A stretch of 64,000 bases of DNA from Saccharina japonica (taxonomy: Eukaryota; Sar; Phaeophyceae; Laminariales; Laminariaceae). Under the pieces are notes generated by a model. It was not told the origin of the DNA. It saw only the letters and a program-made list of their open reading frames with translations, and did no database searches. Below are positions 10,812 to 22,900 of the stretch, one piece after another. Position 1 is the first letter of the stretch; each line of letters opens with the position of its first letter. Made by a program: the position numbers and the translations under genes. The stretch covers positions 250,153 to 314,152 of the forward strand of contig MEHQ01000337.1 in assembly GCA_008828725.1 (NCBI GenBank), given 5' to 3'.

Positions 10812-10925
10812 TTAAACCCCTTCACAACACTCCGCCTTGAATTTGGAGGATGCCGATTCTTCCGGCGCCTTGAGCTGGATCCCTGACGGCTTGCTGCGCG
10901 GGTGCGCTTCCAGGTCTGAGAAGAT
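10812..10925 (-). CDS. Rab2-like exon 6 (C-terminus)
   Basis: The acceptor GTGAACAG is followed by IFSDLEAHPRSKPSGIQLK, APEESASSKFK and AECCEGV, then TAA. Phase 0 matches exon 5. The end of the helix, a Gly-Ile-x-x motif, a Lys- and Ser-rich hypervariable tail and the double cysteine are in the order expected for Rab C-termini. It is too short and lacks a Met, so ordinary ORF calling misses it. Confidence 0.85.
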   Translation of the reverse strand: MFSDLEAHPRSKPSGIQLKAPEESASSKFKAECCEGV

Positions 10926-13900
10926 CTGTTCACGAGGCGGAAACGAGAAAAACGAAAAAGAAAAAAAAAAACACGGTCAAGACGAACGAAAAAAACATGA
11001 AACTGATGTCATGATTTGATATCACGGATGATGAGCTTGTATGCCACACGCATCACACGCGTATTATTCTTCCCCTTTTGGAAAAGTAATTAATATACGT
11101 AGTGCACTTTATATATCCATGACAGTGTCGAGCACGGACAGCTCCAACGTTAGGCTTATGTCTTCGACAAGACGACTAGCTACATGAACGATTGGGCTGA
11201 GAGGGGACGACGGAAATTGTCACCTCGTATAAACATGCCTTGCAAAGATGGGTACCCCTATTTAAGAGAGGCGTGTTGTGGGCCGAAACTGCATTTCTCG
11301 GCTGTTAATAATGTTTTCGTATCCACAGTGGGAAAATACCGCTGTCCACAAACAGTACGTAAAGAACATTTGAACTGAAATATGTATATAGCTCGGGCAG
11401 ATCATCTACAGATAGATCATGATCTAGATAATCTGCGGAAATATCATCATCTAGATCATCTACATACAGAACATCGTCTGGATCATTTACAAATAGATCA
11501 TGATCTAGATAATCTAAAGATAGATAATGATCTAGATCATCTACAGATATATGATGATCTAGATCATCTACAGATAGATCACGATCTAGATAATTTACGT
11601 CATCGCCTGCCGTCGTCAGAGGATGTGCAGGATCTGCGTAGTAACAGACCCAACCCAGGAAACATGAGCTATCATAGATCATGCAGATGATTCGGGTGCC
11701 ACCGGGCAATACAAGCTACTGTAGAGCGTATCATACGATGGGGAATATATCTGCCTTGAGAGGTCTACTGCTTATAGATAATTAACTGGGAATGATATAT
11801 CTGATCTATCTGTAGATGATCTGTCAGAGGTGTAAAATATGGACACGACGTATACAAATGGTATTTATACTTAGGGACAGTGTGGTATATATATAGTTTT
11901 GGTGCGGGTGTGTCCAGCCGATTTGCCCGCTCTTGACTATACATATTTTCTTACATAACATGTCCTTTCGTCGGTCGGAGAACCCAATGTACAGCACTAC
12001 GTGACAGATGTTAGGGCCCGTTTTAACGAAGAAAAAAAAAACAATTTGGAAAAAAAAAACTAGTCCGCTTTTCATTGGTCAGAACCCGCACCACCACCCA
12101 AGATTATACCCCAAGATCCTAATCTTTAGTGCTGGTGCGTGTGTTGACCAATGAAAAGCGAATTTGAATTTGTATTTTTCCAAACTGAATCAAGTTTATA
12201 CTCGTCAATATGGGCCCTTAATAATCTATTATTTTTGGCCAGACTGGGATTCATATGTGAAGACTGGGTTGTGTTCCACACTACCTTCAGTACAAAGCGG
12301 TCGCATTGTTACGTTTTCCACAAAAATCTCAGTCTCAGATTCAATATTATCAGATTATCAACCTTCATCGTAGGACTGGAGTCCGGTTTTGGGGACAAAT
12401 TACTTAGAATTTGAGTGGTTTGTCCCCAAAACGGGACTGCAGTCCTAAAAGGGTTAACACCCGTCGCGTACTCTATATGCATCGCTACAGCGCGTGCTGG
12501 GATACTCGGTGTGTGCTTGCGTGCGTCTCGGGATTGCTCCATTCCGATAAGGGAACAGTATACCGGCGGGCTCAATTTCTGGGTGCGATTTTTACCAGAT
12601 TCAGTTTCTGATCGTACGAGTGTTCTCAGAGTCAGTTTCTGGGCGTGGTTTTCTCAGAGTCAGTTTATGGGCGTAGTCTTCTTAGATGCAGTTTCTGGGC
12701 GTGGTTTTCTCAGAGTCAGTTTCTGGGCGAAATTTTCTCAGATCCAGTTTCTGGGCGTAGTTTTCTCAGAGTCGGCTTTCTGGGTTGGGCAAAGAGCCCC
12801 TCGACCCATTCAGAACTGAAAAAAATATCCCATACTAGTTCCAAGTAGTTTGTCCCCAAAAACGGGGGACCCGTCCTTAAGGGGTTAAGACAGGAGCGCC
12901 CAGAGAAACAAAAAAAAAACAGGTGGGGGTATGCGACAAAAAGAAAACACGACACCACACTCCTAGGAACGGCAAAATGGAAAAAAAAAAAAAAAAAACG
13001 GAGCGCTGTTGATCGCAGGACGAAATAAGCGAAAACATTTTTTCTTTTTGTTTTATTGTCCCTTTTTTTTCACTTAGTTTTAGAGACCCATCCTATTTTG
13101 ATTTCGCTGGTGGGGGGGGGGGTGTACTCATGTCGTGCACGGCCGTAGTCGTATGACCATAGACCCTCGCATCCCTACAATGCCGGGACGGAGCACGCTG
13201 GGTTTTCACCAACCAGGCAGACATTGCTTGCACCAAGCGCGAAGCGCCGTGAGGTATTGGGCGAGTCGCATGGAGGGTGAGCTGCATCCTGCTGAGAACC
13301 GCCTCGGAGGCGGACTTGCATATGGACGATAGCTTCAATGAGTAAATTTAATTTCTGGTGGGGCCACTTCCTGAGACAGCAATGGGAGCACTATGTAACT
13401 GCCTCGTGGGTGCCTTACCATATACACACTACATGATACGATAATTCCCTTTGTGCGGAGCAAAGGTTCTCCACCCCGCACAAATGATCTATAACTAGAC
13501 CGCCAGCTTTGATGACCGCCAAAAAAAAATAAAACGTATCCTGGTTGTCTAGCTCACGCAGTGAGAGGCGTGTTTTACAGCGTCGTTGCCAACCGACGCC
13601 AACCCAACCTATAAATATACCATATGGAGGGGTATTAAAAAAAACAGTTGTCCTACGATCGTTCCCTGGGATCACAACGGTCCGGTTGGTTCCTCATTGT
13701 GAGCTTTGCGGGTAGTGGGGGGTCAGGGAGTTGGATCCTTGTGCCCCGCTATCGTAGTAGCAAGTGTCGGGCGCCATTAGCTCACCCTCTCCGCCGTCCC
13801 GATGAAGGCCTGCTCCACCTGCGCCGAGTTCCTGGCCGACATCTCCATGAAAAGCAGCCCGTGCTTTGTCGCGAAAGCTTGCCCCTCTGCCTCCGTCACG

Positions 13901-16900
13901 CACCGCCTAATTGCAGACCGAAAACAAATTGCAAGCCGACAAGTCCGTAAGAGAAACAGTGAAAAAATAAAACCGACAAACAAAAGGAACAGCAGTATTT
14001 ATATATCATAGCAGGGTATTCGAACAAAAACAAAATCCGAAACGACCCTACCCTGCCAGGTATTATTTCCCGAGGTCTCAAGAGATACAAGTGATTGGCA
14101 CGTATTGTCGTGCATGGTCGTAGTAGTCGTACGACCATAGACCCTCGCAGCCTTGCAATGCCGGGACGGAGCACGTCGGGCACTGGGGGGGAAGGGGGTA
14201 CCCATGTCACGCATGGCCATAGTCGTATGACCATAGACCCTCGCATCCCTACATTGTCGGGACGGAGCATGTCGGGTTTTCACCAACCAGGCAGACATTG
14301 CTAGCACCAAGCGAGAAGCGCCGTGGGGTGTTTGTTGGGCGAGTCGCATGAAGGGTGAGCTGCATCCCACTAAGAACCGCTGTGAGGCGGACTTGCATAT
14401 GAATGACAGCTTCAATAAGAGGGGGGGGGGGGGGGGCGGTGCCCATGTCATGCATGGCCGTAGTCCTATGACCATAGACCCTCGCATCCCTACAATGCCG
14501 AGGAGGGTCCATACAAACACCAAGTTATTCGTGTTTGTAAGTCTTTCCACGATTTTTGCAGAAACCTCACCCCACTGAGTTGTTTCTCATTCTGACCTTT
14601 TTCCAGGAGCATGGTGTCGTTTTTGTTTTTGTTTCCTTCTTGTTACGTAGTCTTCGTATGATACCCATGGTATGTATTTAAGGCATGCATACCATTGAAA
14701 AATATTCAAAATACTACTATGATACACCTTTAATCAATTACGCCGGTATACAGCGCTACAGGTTCTCCGCTTTTTGATGAACTTGGAGCGTTCTCGCCAT
14801 TCGGCCTCGAGCAGCAAAGTACACCTTATCCTCCGTCTCGAAAGGCATGCCGTGGTCCATGATCAAAAGACCAAGGCAAGCACCAAATAAGTACCCCCCT
14901 CCCCCCATCCCCCATTACTACCCTCCTGCTCACTTCCTCCCACGCCACCCTACCCGCAGCCCCGAAAAATACATATATATACAAATATATATAATATATA
15001 CAAAATATATAGGAAACCTCTTATCAAGTTTCTCACTTGTCGGCTAGGTCGGCCTTGTTAGCGATCAACATGACCGACAGGTCCGGGTTGGCGGAGTTGG
15101 TTCGCGCTTCGTCGAGCCACCGCGGCAGCGCTTCAAACGAAGCCCGGTCCGTGATGTCGAACACCAAGAGACAGCCGTCCGTCCCTCTGTAGTAAGACCT
15201 GTGGAACCCCGCCCGGACCAGGGCGCGCGCAGAAGCAGAGCAGCACGAAAAAACAAAATGCGAGCTCTCAAGGTAGCAAATACTAATATTATATATATAC
15301 CAGGTATATACCTCGTACAACCCTTTTGTTTTACTGGTGACAAAAAAAAAATGCGAGCTCTCAAGTTAGTAAATATTGATATTATATATATATACCAGGT
15401 ATATACCTCGTACATACAACCCTTTTGTTTTACTGGTGAGCAAATTGTCCCGCACTTCTTGCAGCCTACTCTGAATTTTAACGGCCTGCAGGTATGTTCT
15501 GGACGGATTTAGCATTTGACGCCATCAGCTGGCCTCGCCAACCTACCTGCCGACTCAAGTCAAGTTAGCTGGAAAAATTGGGCACTTACCGATTACCGTG
15601 GGTACTCCGATTTAAGAGACTCTTAGGTGTGGTCCCGGTCGAGAACACTTACCTTAACTATAACGGGGGGCCATAGTAATTAGGACCTACGGTTTGGACA
15701 AAAGCCTATATATTTCCCTATTTGTACTCAACACATTTGGTCCTATTTACTATGGTCCTCCGTAATAGCCTTCTCTCTTATCCCGTGGTGGGAAATGTAT
15801 AGGTTTTAGTGTAGGCGGGTCCAGTCGATTTAGCCTCTCTTAACTGTACTATTCTCTTATATAGGGTACCCTCTCTCAAGTCGGGGTACCCACTCTAACT
15901 GCACCAGCCGTATAATTGCACGTACGTGCTGTGGGCTGTTAGAACTGGACGTACTTTTGCACCATCTTTACCCTTGCTCCCACCCGGACCTGATCCCACC
16001 CGGATCTGATCCCATTTGGCACCCTGCTCCCACCCACAAGGTGCAGAAATATAATCAGCCCTCCGCAGGAGCCACCGGAGGCCCACCTGGCACCTCGACT
16101 CTAACTGGTAGTCGTGAAACCCGGTAAATTTCGCTAAAAACAATGTTCCCTTATCGTAACACACCTTGGGCTGGAAAGTAAAACTTTATGGAGAATACAA
16201 CCAAACACAAAAAAGAGGGGGTTGGCGGCATGCTACTATGGACCGCTTGTGAGGCGGACTTATTGAGGCCCTCCCTCGGCGAAGCCGTGGGCGCACCTGG
16301 TAATGCTGAGGAAAGACTCCTGGCCCGCCGTATCCCAAATCTCAAGCTTAACCTGAAGAAAGCACAAAAAACACACACACACAAAAAGCGAAAAGGCGGC
16401 GGTGGTTGGGGTGTTGTTGTTGGTGTCGTTGGTGTTCGTCTTGGTGTTGGTGTTGGTGTTGATGTTATTGGTGGTGGTGGTAACTGGTGTTGGTGCTGAT
16501 GGTCGTGTCCAATAGTGTTGGCAAAGAAATGATAAATTGTAGTTATTCATTTCCTTTTTTTCTTTTTTTTTCCATCCCATTTAATATTATCTTCGCCCCT
16601 CCTTTCTCTCTCCTGCCTACTCGTAACTCAAGATCCGGGGTAACAAAGTAGGCGCTTCTTCCTCCTCCCCCACGAACGGTTTGTGCCCTGACGTTTTATC
16701 GCGCGTAAGACTCCAGCCCTCTCTTCCCCTCGTCGGCTCGCATCGAATGGGTGGTCATGGCCGTTCGTGTTTGGACGCGATGGTGCTGACCGTTGTTGTT
16801 GTTGCGCTCACGCTAACCCGTGGTGTCGGTTGTTGCTGTTCTTAACCCCTCAAGAACTGGTCCCACGAATTTGGGCACAAACTACTTGTAATTAGTGTGG

Positions 16901-19900
16901 GACATTTTTTTTGCAGTTCTGAATGGGTTAACAATAACCCTAATACGGGGGACTATAGTAAATAGGACCAAATACTGTGAGTAAAAATAGGGGAATGTAT
17001 AGGTTTGCGGGTGTAGCGCAGGTAGCGAATAGGACCAAATATTGTAAGTACATATAGGGGATTGTGTAGGTTTGTGTGTGTGTACAGGCGGTCTTATTTA
17101 GTGTGGTCCCCCGCAATAGTACATACGTGGTAACAAGACAGTCTCCAAGAACTCTGGCGTGGAAAGAAAACAACATAATACCAAACACAACAAACAGTAC
17201 ACATTGGAACTGAAGCAACATCGTACAATTTCAAGCAATGAAGACGTGAAACCAGCGTGTTTGGTGGTTAGGTTGTTGGTGCTGTTGTTGTAGTTGGTGC
17301 TATTGTTGTAGTTGTTGTTGTTGGTATTGTTGTTGTTGTTGTTGTTGTTGTCGTTGTTGGTATTGTTGATGTCGTTGTTGTTGCTGTTGTTGTTGTTGGT
17401 GTTGGTGGTGGCGGTGAATTGTGTTGGTGGTGTTGGTAGTGGCGATGGTGTTGGCGGCGATCAGGGTTGTCGATGTCATCGTTGGTTGCAAGTGTTGGTG
17501 TCGGTGTGGTTCGTGTTCTTGGTGTTTAGTTGGTGGTGGCCATGGTGGTGGTGGCGGTAATGCTGTTTGTGGTGGTGGCCGTGATTGTGGTGGTCGTGGT
17601 GGTGGTGTTGGATGGTGATGGATGTCGCATCTGGCGAGGTTGGTACCCGGCAAAGACGCCAATGTCTGGCACCGTCCATCGCCATCGCGACGTGGCCCCA
17701 CCCTCGGACCCGACCCGTTCCTGACCCGACCTCGCACGTCGGGTTGTGCCCCGCGAAGAGCCTTGAAATAAAGTTTTTTTTTTCTTCAGCCCTGTTAAAT
17801 CTAGAGTGGTATAATACGTAATTGTTGAGTTAGCCCTGGTGAAAGTGTAAACTTCACCGACGTTCCGACACGGAGGAAGCATGCGACAACATTTTCGCAG
17901 TATACACGTAAGAAACTTTGGCACCCCCCCCCCCCTGGTCATATGACTACGGCCATGCACAACATGAGTACACCCGTACACCCCCCCACCCCCCCCTCAC
18001 CTGTGCATTACATACGAAAACGTCCGTACTTATTTATGCAGTGGTACGGGGGGGGTGTGGGGGGGGTACCCATTTGTTGCTTGCCTTAGTCATTTGACCA
18101 ATTGACCACGCATCCCTTTTGAGACGGAGCACCGTTCCTACTCCTAATCGAGACACCTCTGACATTTGGGCGCTCACTGGGGGGGTGTAGTAATCGCCAC
18201 CGACGATGGGGCAGTAGGGATGGGTACTCATGCCATGTAAAGTACAGGACACCTAATAAGAAACAAAAAACCTCGCCCGCCAGGCTGGATTTCTTATTTG
18301 AGAGAGGGTGCCTTCTACACTAAAACCAAGAAAACGACTCTCGAATGTTTAATTTTTCTCTCAACTATCAGCCTGGCTTTCTTAAATAGCCTGTTTCTTA
18401 TTGGGCGTCCTGTACTGTATGGCCGTAGTCGTTTGTGGATCGTACAGTGGGGGGCCGCTGATAAGAAACGTCAGTTTCGCGCCTAGCCTAAAAATTAGGG
18501 CTGGGCACTGGCTGACTCGGTCAGTAGCGATTACACTGTCGTCAAATTTAATCAGTATAGGATTGCGGCAGTATACTGCCTCTCCTCTCTCTTCTCTCCT
18601 CCCGAAACGAAATTTGGTGGGTTTCCGTATTATAATGTGGCATGTTTCATGGACCTACGTAATAAAACACCTACAGGCGAATATACTAGACGGGTCAATC
18701 AGTAGACTTCTACTGCCAGTAGACTACTACTGCCAGTACATACTGTGCCAGTGCCCAGCCCTACTGAAACGTCTTATTTCGTGTGCTACATGTAGCACCG
18801 GCAATTTCCTTACATGACGGTTTCTTATTTTTCCCGGGTAAAATCCAACCTTTTTCGGTACTTTTTTTTCGGCACACCATGTTAATTCTGAGGGTAGTCA
18901 CTTAAGGTGCTCCATACCTCTCACCCGAAAACTGATTTTGGAGGAACATAAAAGTGCTACGATATAAACCCGATGAACAATTCCACTGTTCATGGCGGTC
19001 AGTATGATACCAAATATGTGACATTGGAGTTGCTATCGCATGCGGCATTCATGACTGACGAAATCTGCCGTGATATGCCTGAACCAGCTCGTATCAGATT
19101 ATACGTACCCCCGATGGACAGAACCATGGCCCAAGTATACAATGAAACAATATTGCAAACACAAGAATGAAAGTCCGAAGATTTTGGGTAAGGAGCCCGA
19201 CCATTCCGAAAAAAAAAAGGAAAAAAAAAAAGAGCCAAAAAGTTATATACCTCTATCGTAGCAAGCGTCTATATTAAAAACAATAATAACAAAAGCTGTG
19301 AGGAATGAGGATTCAGTCGAAACTCACCTTTGCTGTCGTAGCTGAGTGTAATACTTCGATCGCGCGTATTTATGAATACGTACTACTACTGTATGTTCCC
19401 GCGAAATAATAAAACGATGAAACCGCAGCCCGCTCCATATATCCCCCAAAACCTCACCTGCGCGTCCCCTATGGAAACATCCTTCGCACCGAACTCCACG
19501 CCGATGGTCATGTCGTGGGCATCACGAAACTGCCGCTCTGTGAACTGCAGAAGAATCGCACTCTTCCCAACAGCTGCCACGGGAAAAAAAACAAAAAAAA
19601 CGAGAAAAAAATCAAGAAAAATGAAAAAAGAAACAAAGAAAAAAACGGGGGGAACCCGGGAAACAGGGCGAAGGGGGGGGGGGGGAGGGTGGGGGGGGGG
19701 GGGGCGAAAAGGAGGGCGAGTCGGCGGGGGGACGGGGTCGGAGATTCGAACGGCAGGGTGGGGTGAGGGGGGGGGAGAGGGGGTAGGGGAGAAGAGGGGA
19801 AGAGTGGAAGAATGTAAGGCAGGGATCGAGCGAGTGAGAGCTTTACGTCTTCGATTTTTTCATGTTATGGCGCGTATGTCGTTATGGTCCATTCAGGGGC

Positions 19901-22900
19901 ATACTCAGTTTGGTTATGTCTTTTGGCTCATATTCGCCTTTCGACTAATTTGACCATTGACCACTATTCCTTTCGAGACGGAGCACGGGGAGGGGGGGGG
20001 ATTGTACTTTTCTTTCTGCATGGCCGTAGTCGTATGACGATATACCCTCGCATCCCTACAATGCCGGGACGGAGCATATCGGGTTCTCACCGACCAGGAA
20101 GACATTGCTAGCACCAAGCGCGAAGCGCCGGGGGGGGGTACTCACGTATTGCTTGCCTCACTGGGAAATGTATAGCTTTACCTACGTAGTGCAGGCGGGT
20201 CCAGCCGAATTGGCCTATCTTAAGTATACTTTTTTCAGCGTTCGCTCTCCTAAATCGGGTACTACTCCCTCTAGACTAAGTTTCCCTTCTCGCTTTTCGC
20301 TTCTTTTTTTTTCTTCTCTTTCACGCAGCTGGATTGCTGGCAGGGCAGGTCGTGCCTGTCGTATATGTATAGTTATGTTTGTGAAATTTTCGCACTTTTC
20401 GCAACTTTTCTCTTCGCGCGAGCGCTTTTCGGCAAAACGCTAAGTACCCCGACACGGGAGGCCCGGCCGGACATACGGTATATAATTTCATTGTCTGCTC
20501 TGCTTACTGCATTGCAGCGTAGTATCTCTGTGTCGTAGTTTTGTGACCACATAGCTGGTATCTCTCTAGGATGAAGAATCGGCACAGTCACTGGGTGTGC
20601 TGGATGTCGAGGGGTAGAAAGGACGGTTTAATGTTAACAACACACACAGTAGCAGCGACAGCAGCAACCAGCAGCAGCAACACTAATAAGTAGCAACCCT
20701 CGAAAGGATAGCTATAGGCGCAGCGCAGCCGACGTTGAAAAGAAGGAGCCTCCCCAACTACCCAACTAGCCATCACGAGCACGTCTCCTCCCATTGCTAC
20801 TGAGGCGCCATTTATGTTGTTGTTGTTGTTGTTGTTGGTGTTGTTGGTGTTGATGCTGTTGTGGGTGGTGTTGCTGCTGCTGTTGTTGGTGTTGGTGTTG
20901 GTGTTGTTAGCAGTGTTGGTGTTGTTGTTCTTGGTGTTGTTGGTGGTGTTGCTGTTGCTGGTGCTGTTGGTGGTGGTGTTGGTGTTAGCGGTGTTGGTGT
21001 TGGTGTTTTTGAGGTTGGCGTGTTGGTGTTGGTTTCGGTGGTGGTGTCACTTTTTTGGTCTTGATATATAACACCACCACATATGTACGACAAGTATTGC
21101 CCTTAGCACCGCAGATACGAAAAGGTCTACCGTTATCGACTATTAATAATATAAAGATAGTCACTTAGCGTTTCCTATGCATATTATCGTACGTTCACCA
21201 ACATTACTGGTACCACCAGCGTAGTCTCTAGTGCTATCATTACTACTCCTCCGACATCTCACTACCAATACGAATGCTACTACTACTAATACTACTATTA
21301 TACTACTGCTGCTGCTACTACTGCTACTACTACTACTACTACTACTACTACTCCTACTGCTGCTGCTGCTACTACTACTACTATTTATAGTAGCACTATT
21401 ATCAACACTACTGCGTACAACCACTGCTGATTTTGATATATTACTAGCCTTACCATATACCTGGTACATACTATACATTTGTGACAAAGCCTGAAAACTG
21501 GTGATGTACTCGCTCTGTGGCACCTACAGCAGCAAAAGACAGAACAGAGTGGCATGCAATTTTATTCTGTTCCTTCTTCCTGCACTTGTCCCTCCGATCT
21601 CTTATCTTCCTTTTTCTTCCTATTATACAGTTATTTTCATTCGCGCGATTGAAACCGGCGACTTAGCCCCGCTTCTCCGCCTACCGAACGGCACGCAACA
21701 TCAGCAGTGGACAAAGCATGACGATAGTAGATCTTCCTGAGGTAGCTATTTAGGCACTCTGATTGGCTAAGGGTATATTATACGCGGCTCAATCAATTTG
21801 GAGTCTTTCCCGGCTACAGCATCCCGAGTCACCGTAGAGCCTTTCCAAGCTCAGCATCCACGCCCGCCGAGTCAACCTAGAGTCTTACCAAGCACAGCAT
21901 CCCAGCACTTACCCCTGGCATAGGGTTCGGGTTAGGGTCGGAGGGTCGGCTTCAGGCGCAAAGCACAAAACCCCCGTAAATATCTACTATCAAGGTTCGT
22001 CCACCTCTCCGCAAGATACTACACTCGTGCTGGATATCGAATATCGAAACCGACACGATACCGATAAAACGAAAAACCCAATCGATACGATTTGATATTT
22101 GTAATGTACATCGAAGAAAATTTCGTTCAGTATCTGCATAAAAAACGCGGGCATGCTCGTATAGGGGATGGAGGGCAAAACACGATCGATATAAGTACTT
22201 CGTATATATCATATATAATATATCGAAATTTAGGTTTCGATACTTCGATATATCGGTATATCAAAACTTTAGATACGATATTTCGATATCGCAGGCGGGT
22301 GTTCTTATCACAAGGGTGACAGGTGACACGCGAGGTATTTCATCCGGGGTTGGGTGACCAGGAGCCACTACGTACGACTATCATATTAAATAATGATGAT
22401 GTTGGATATCGTATTCAAAGTTCATGTCGGACCGGAACATGTATGCATATATACAAATAGTGCAGGGCACCTGATAAGAAAAATAAAATCTGGTCCTGGC
22501 GGGGTTTCTTGTGTGAGATAGAGTGCTTCCTACACTACTTTCAAGATAACGGCCCCCGAATTTATTATTTTCCTCTACTCGTAAATCTCCTCGCTTTCTT
22601 ATCAGCCTGGTGGTTGTTAGGTGTCCTGTACCCTGAACGTACTGGGTACGATACATTATCGGAGGGCGAAATGAAGAAAAAAATCGGAACAATAACGAGA
22701 GTTAGCGGAGAACGAAAACAAGCGAAAACGGGGCCACTCGCCACGTATTATACCATTTCGGAATACAAAAATATACACTCGTATATATGTACTTGTGTAT
22801 ACGTAGCAAGTTGGGGATTTTTGTCAGAAGCAAACTAAAAATAAAAATCTTTCAGTTTTTTCAGTTATTTTTAGTATACCCCCCCCCTGTCTGGGGCTTC

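Larger units (their letters stand above)
11992..12473 (+). mobile_element. TA-flanked MITE (mariner-like CAGTACGCGACAG family), broken by two insertions
   Basis: The left end CAGCACTACGTGACAGATG follows TA; the right end CCCGTCGCGTACTC precedes TA (12474-12475). The interior (TTATTTTTGGCCAGACTGG, GTACAAAG.GGTCGCATT) matches the copies at 28860 and 40344. A Tourist-like element (12014-12217) and a TTAA element (12362-12453) interrupt it. TA duplications with CAG termini are characteristic of Tc1/mariner-type elements. Confidence 0.8.

Noticed and set aside
14763..14900. Minus-strand frame with MDHGMPFETEDKVYFAARGR, exon-like
   Set aside because: Its first half aligns with the G-run family subtype (GCTTGCCTTRGTC, TTTGAYCATKGACCA, TTYCGAGACGGAG), so it is repeat-derived, and it does not fit the Rab reading frame between exons 4 and 5.
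17300..17737. Poly-Gln/His frame of 145 codons
   Set aside because: A direct product of the (GTT)n and (GGT)n microsatellite.
18401..18817. 138-codon plus-strand frame resembling a similar one at 27628-28050
   Set aside because: The similarity is real but comes from two copies of the hAT-like element (18496-18763 and 27247-27918), not from a shared gene.
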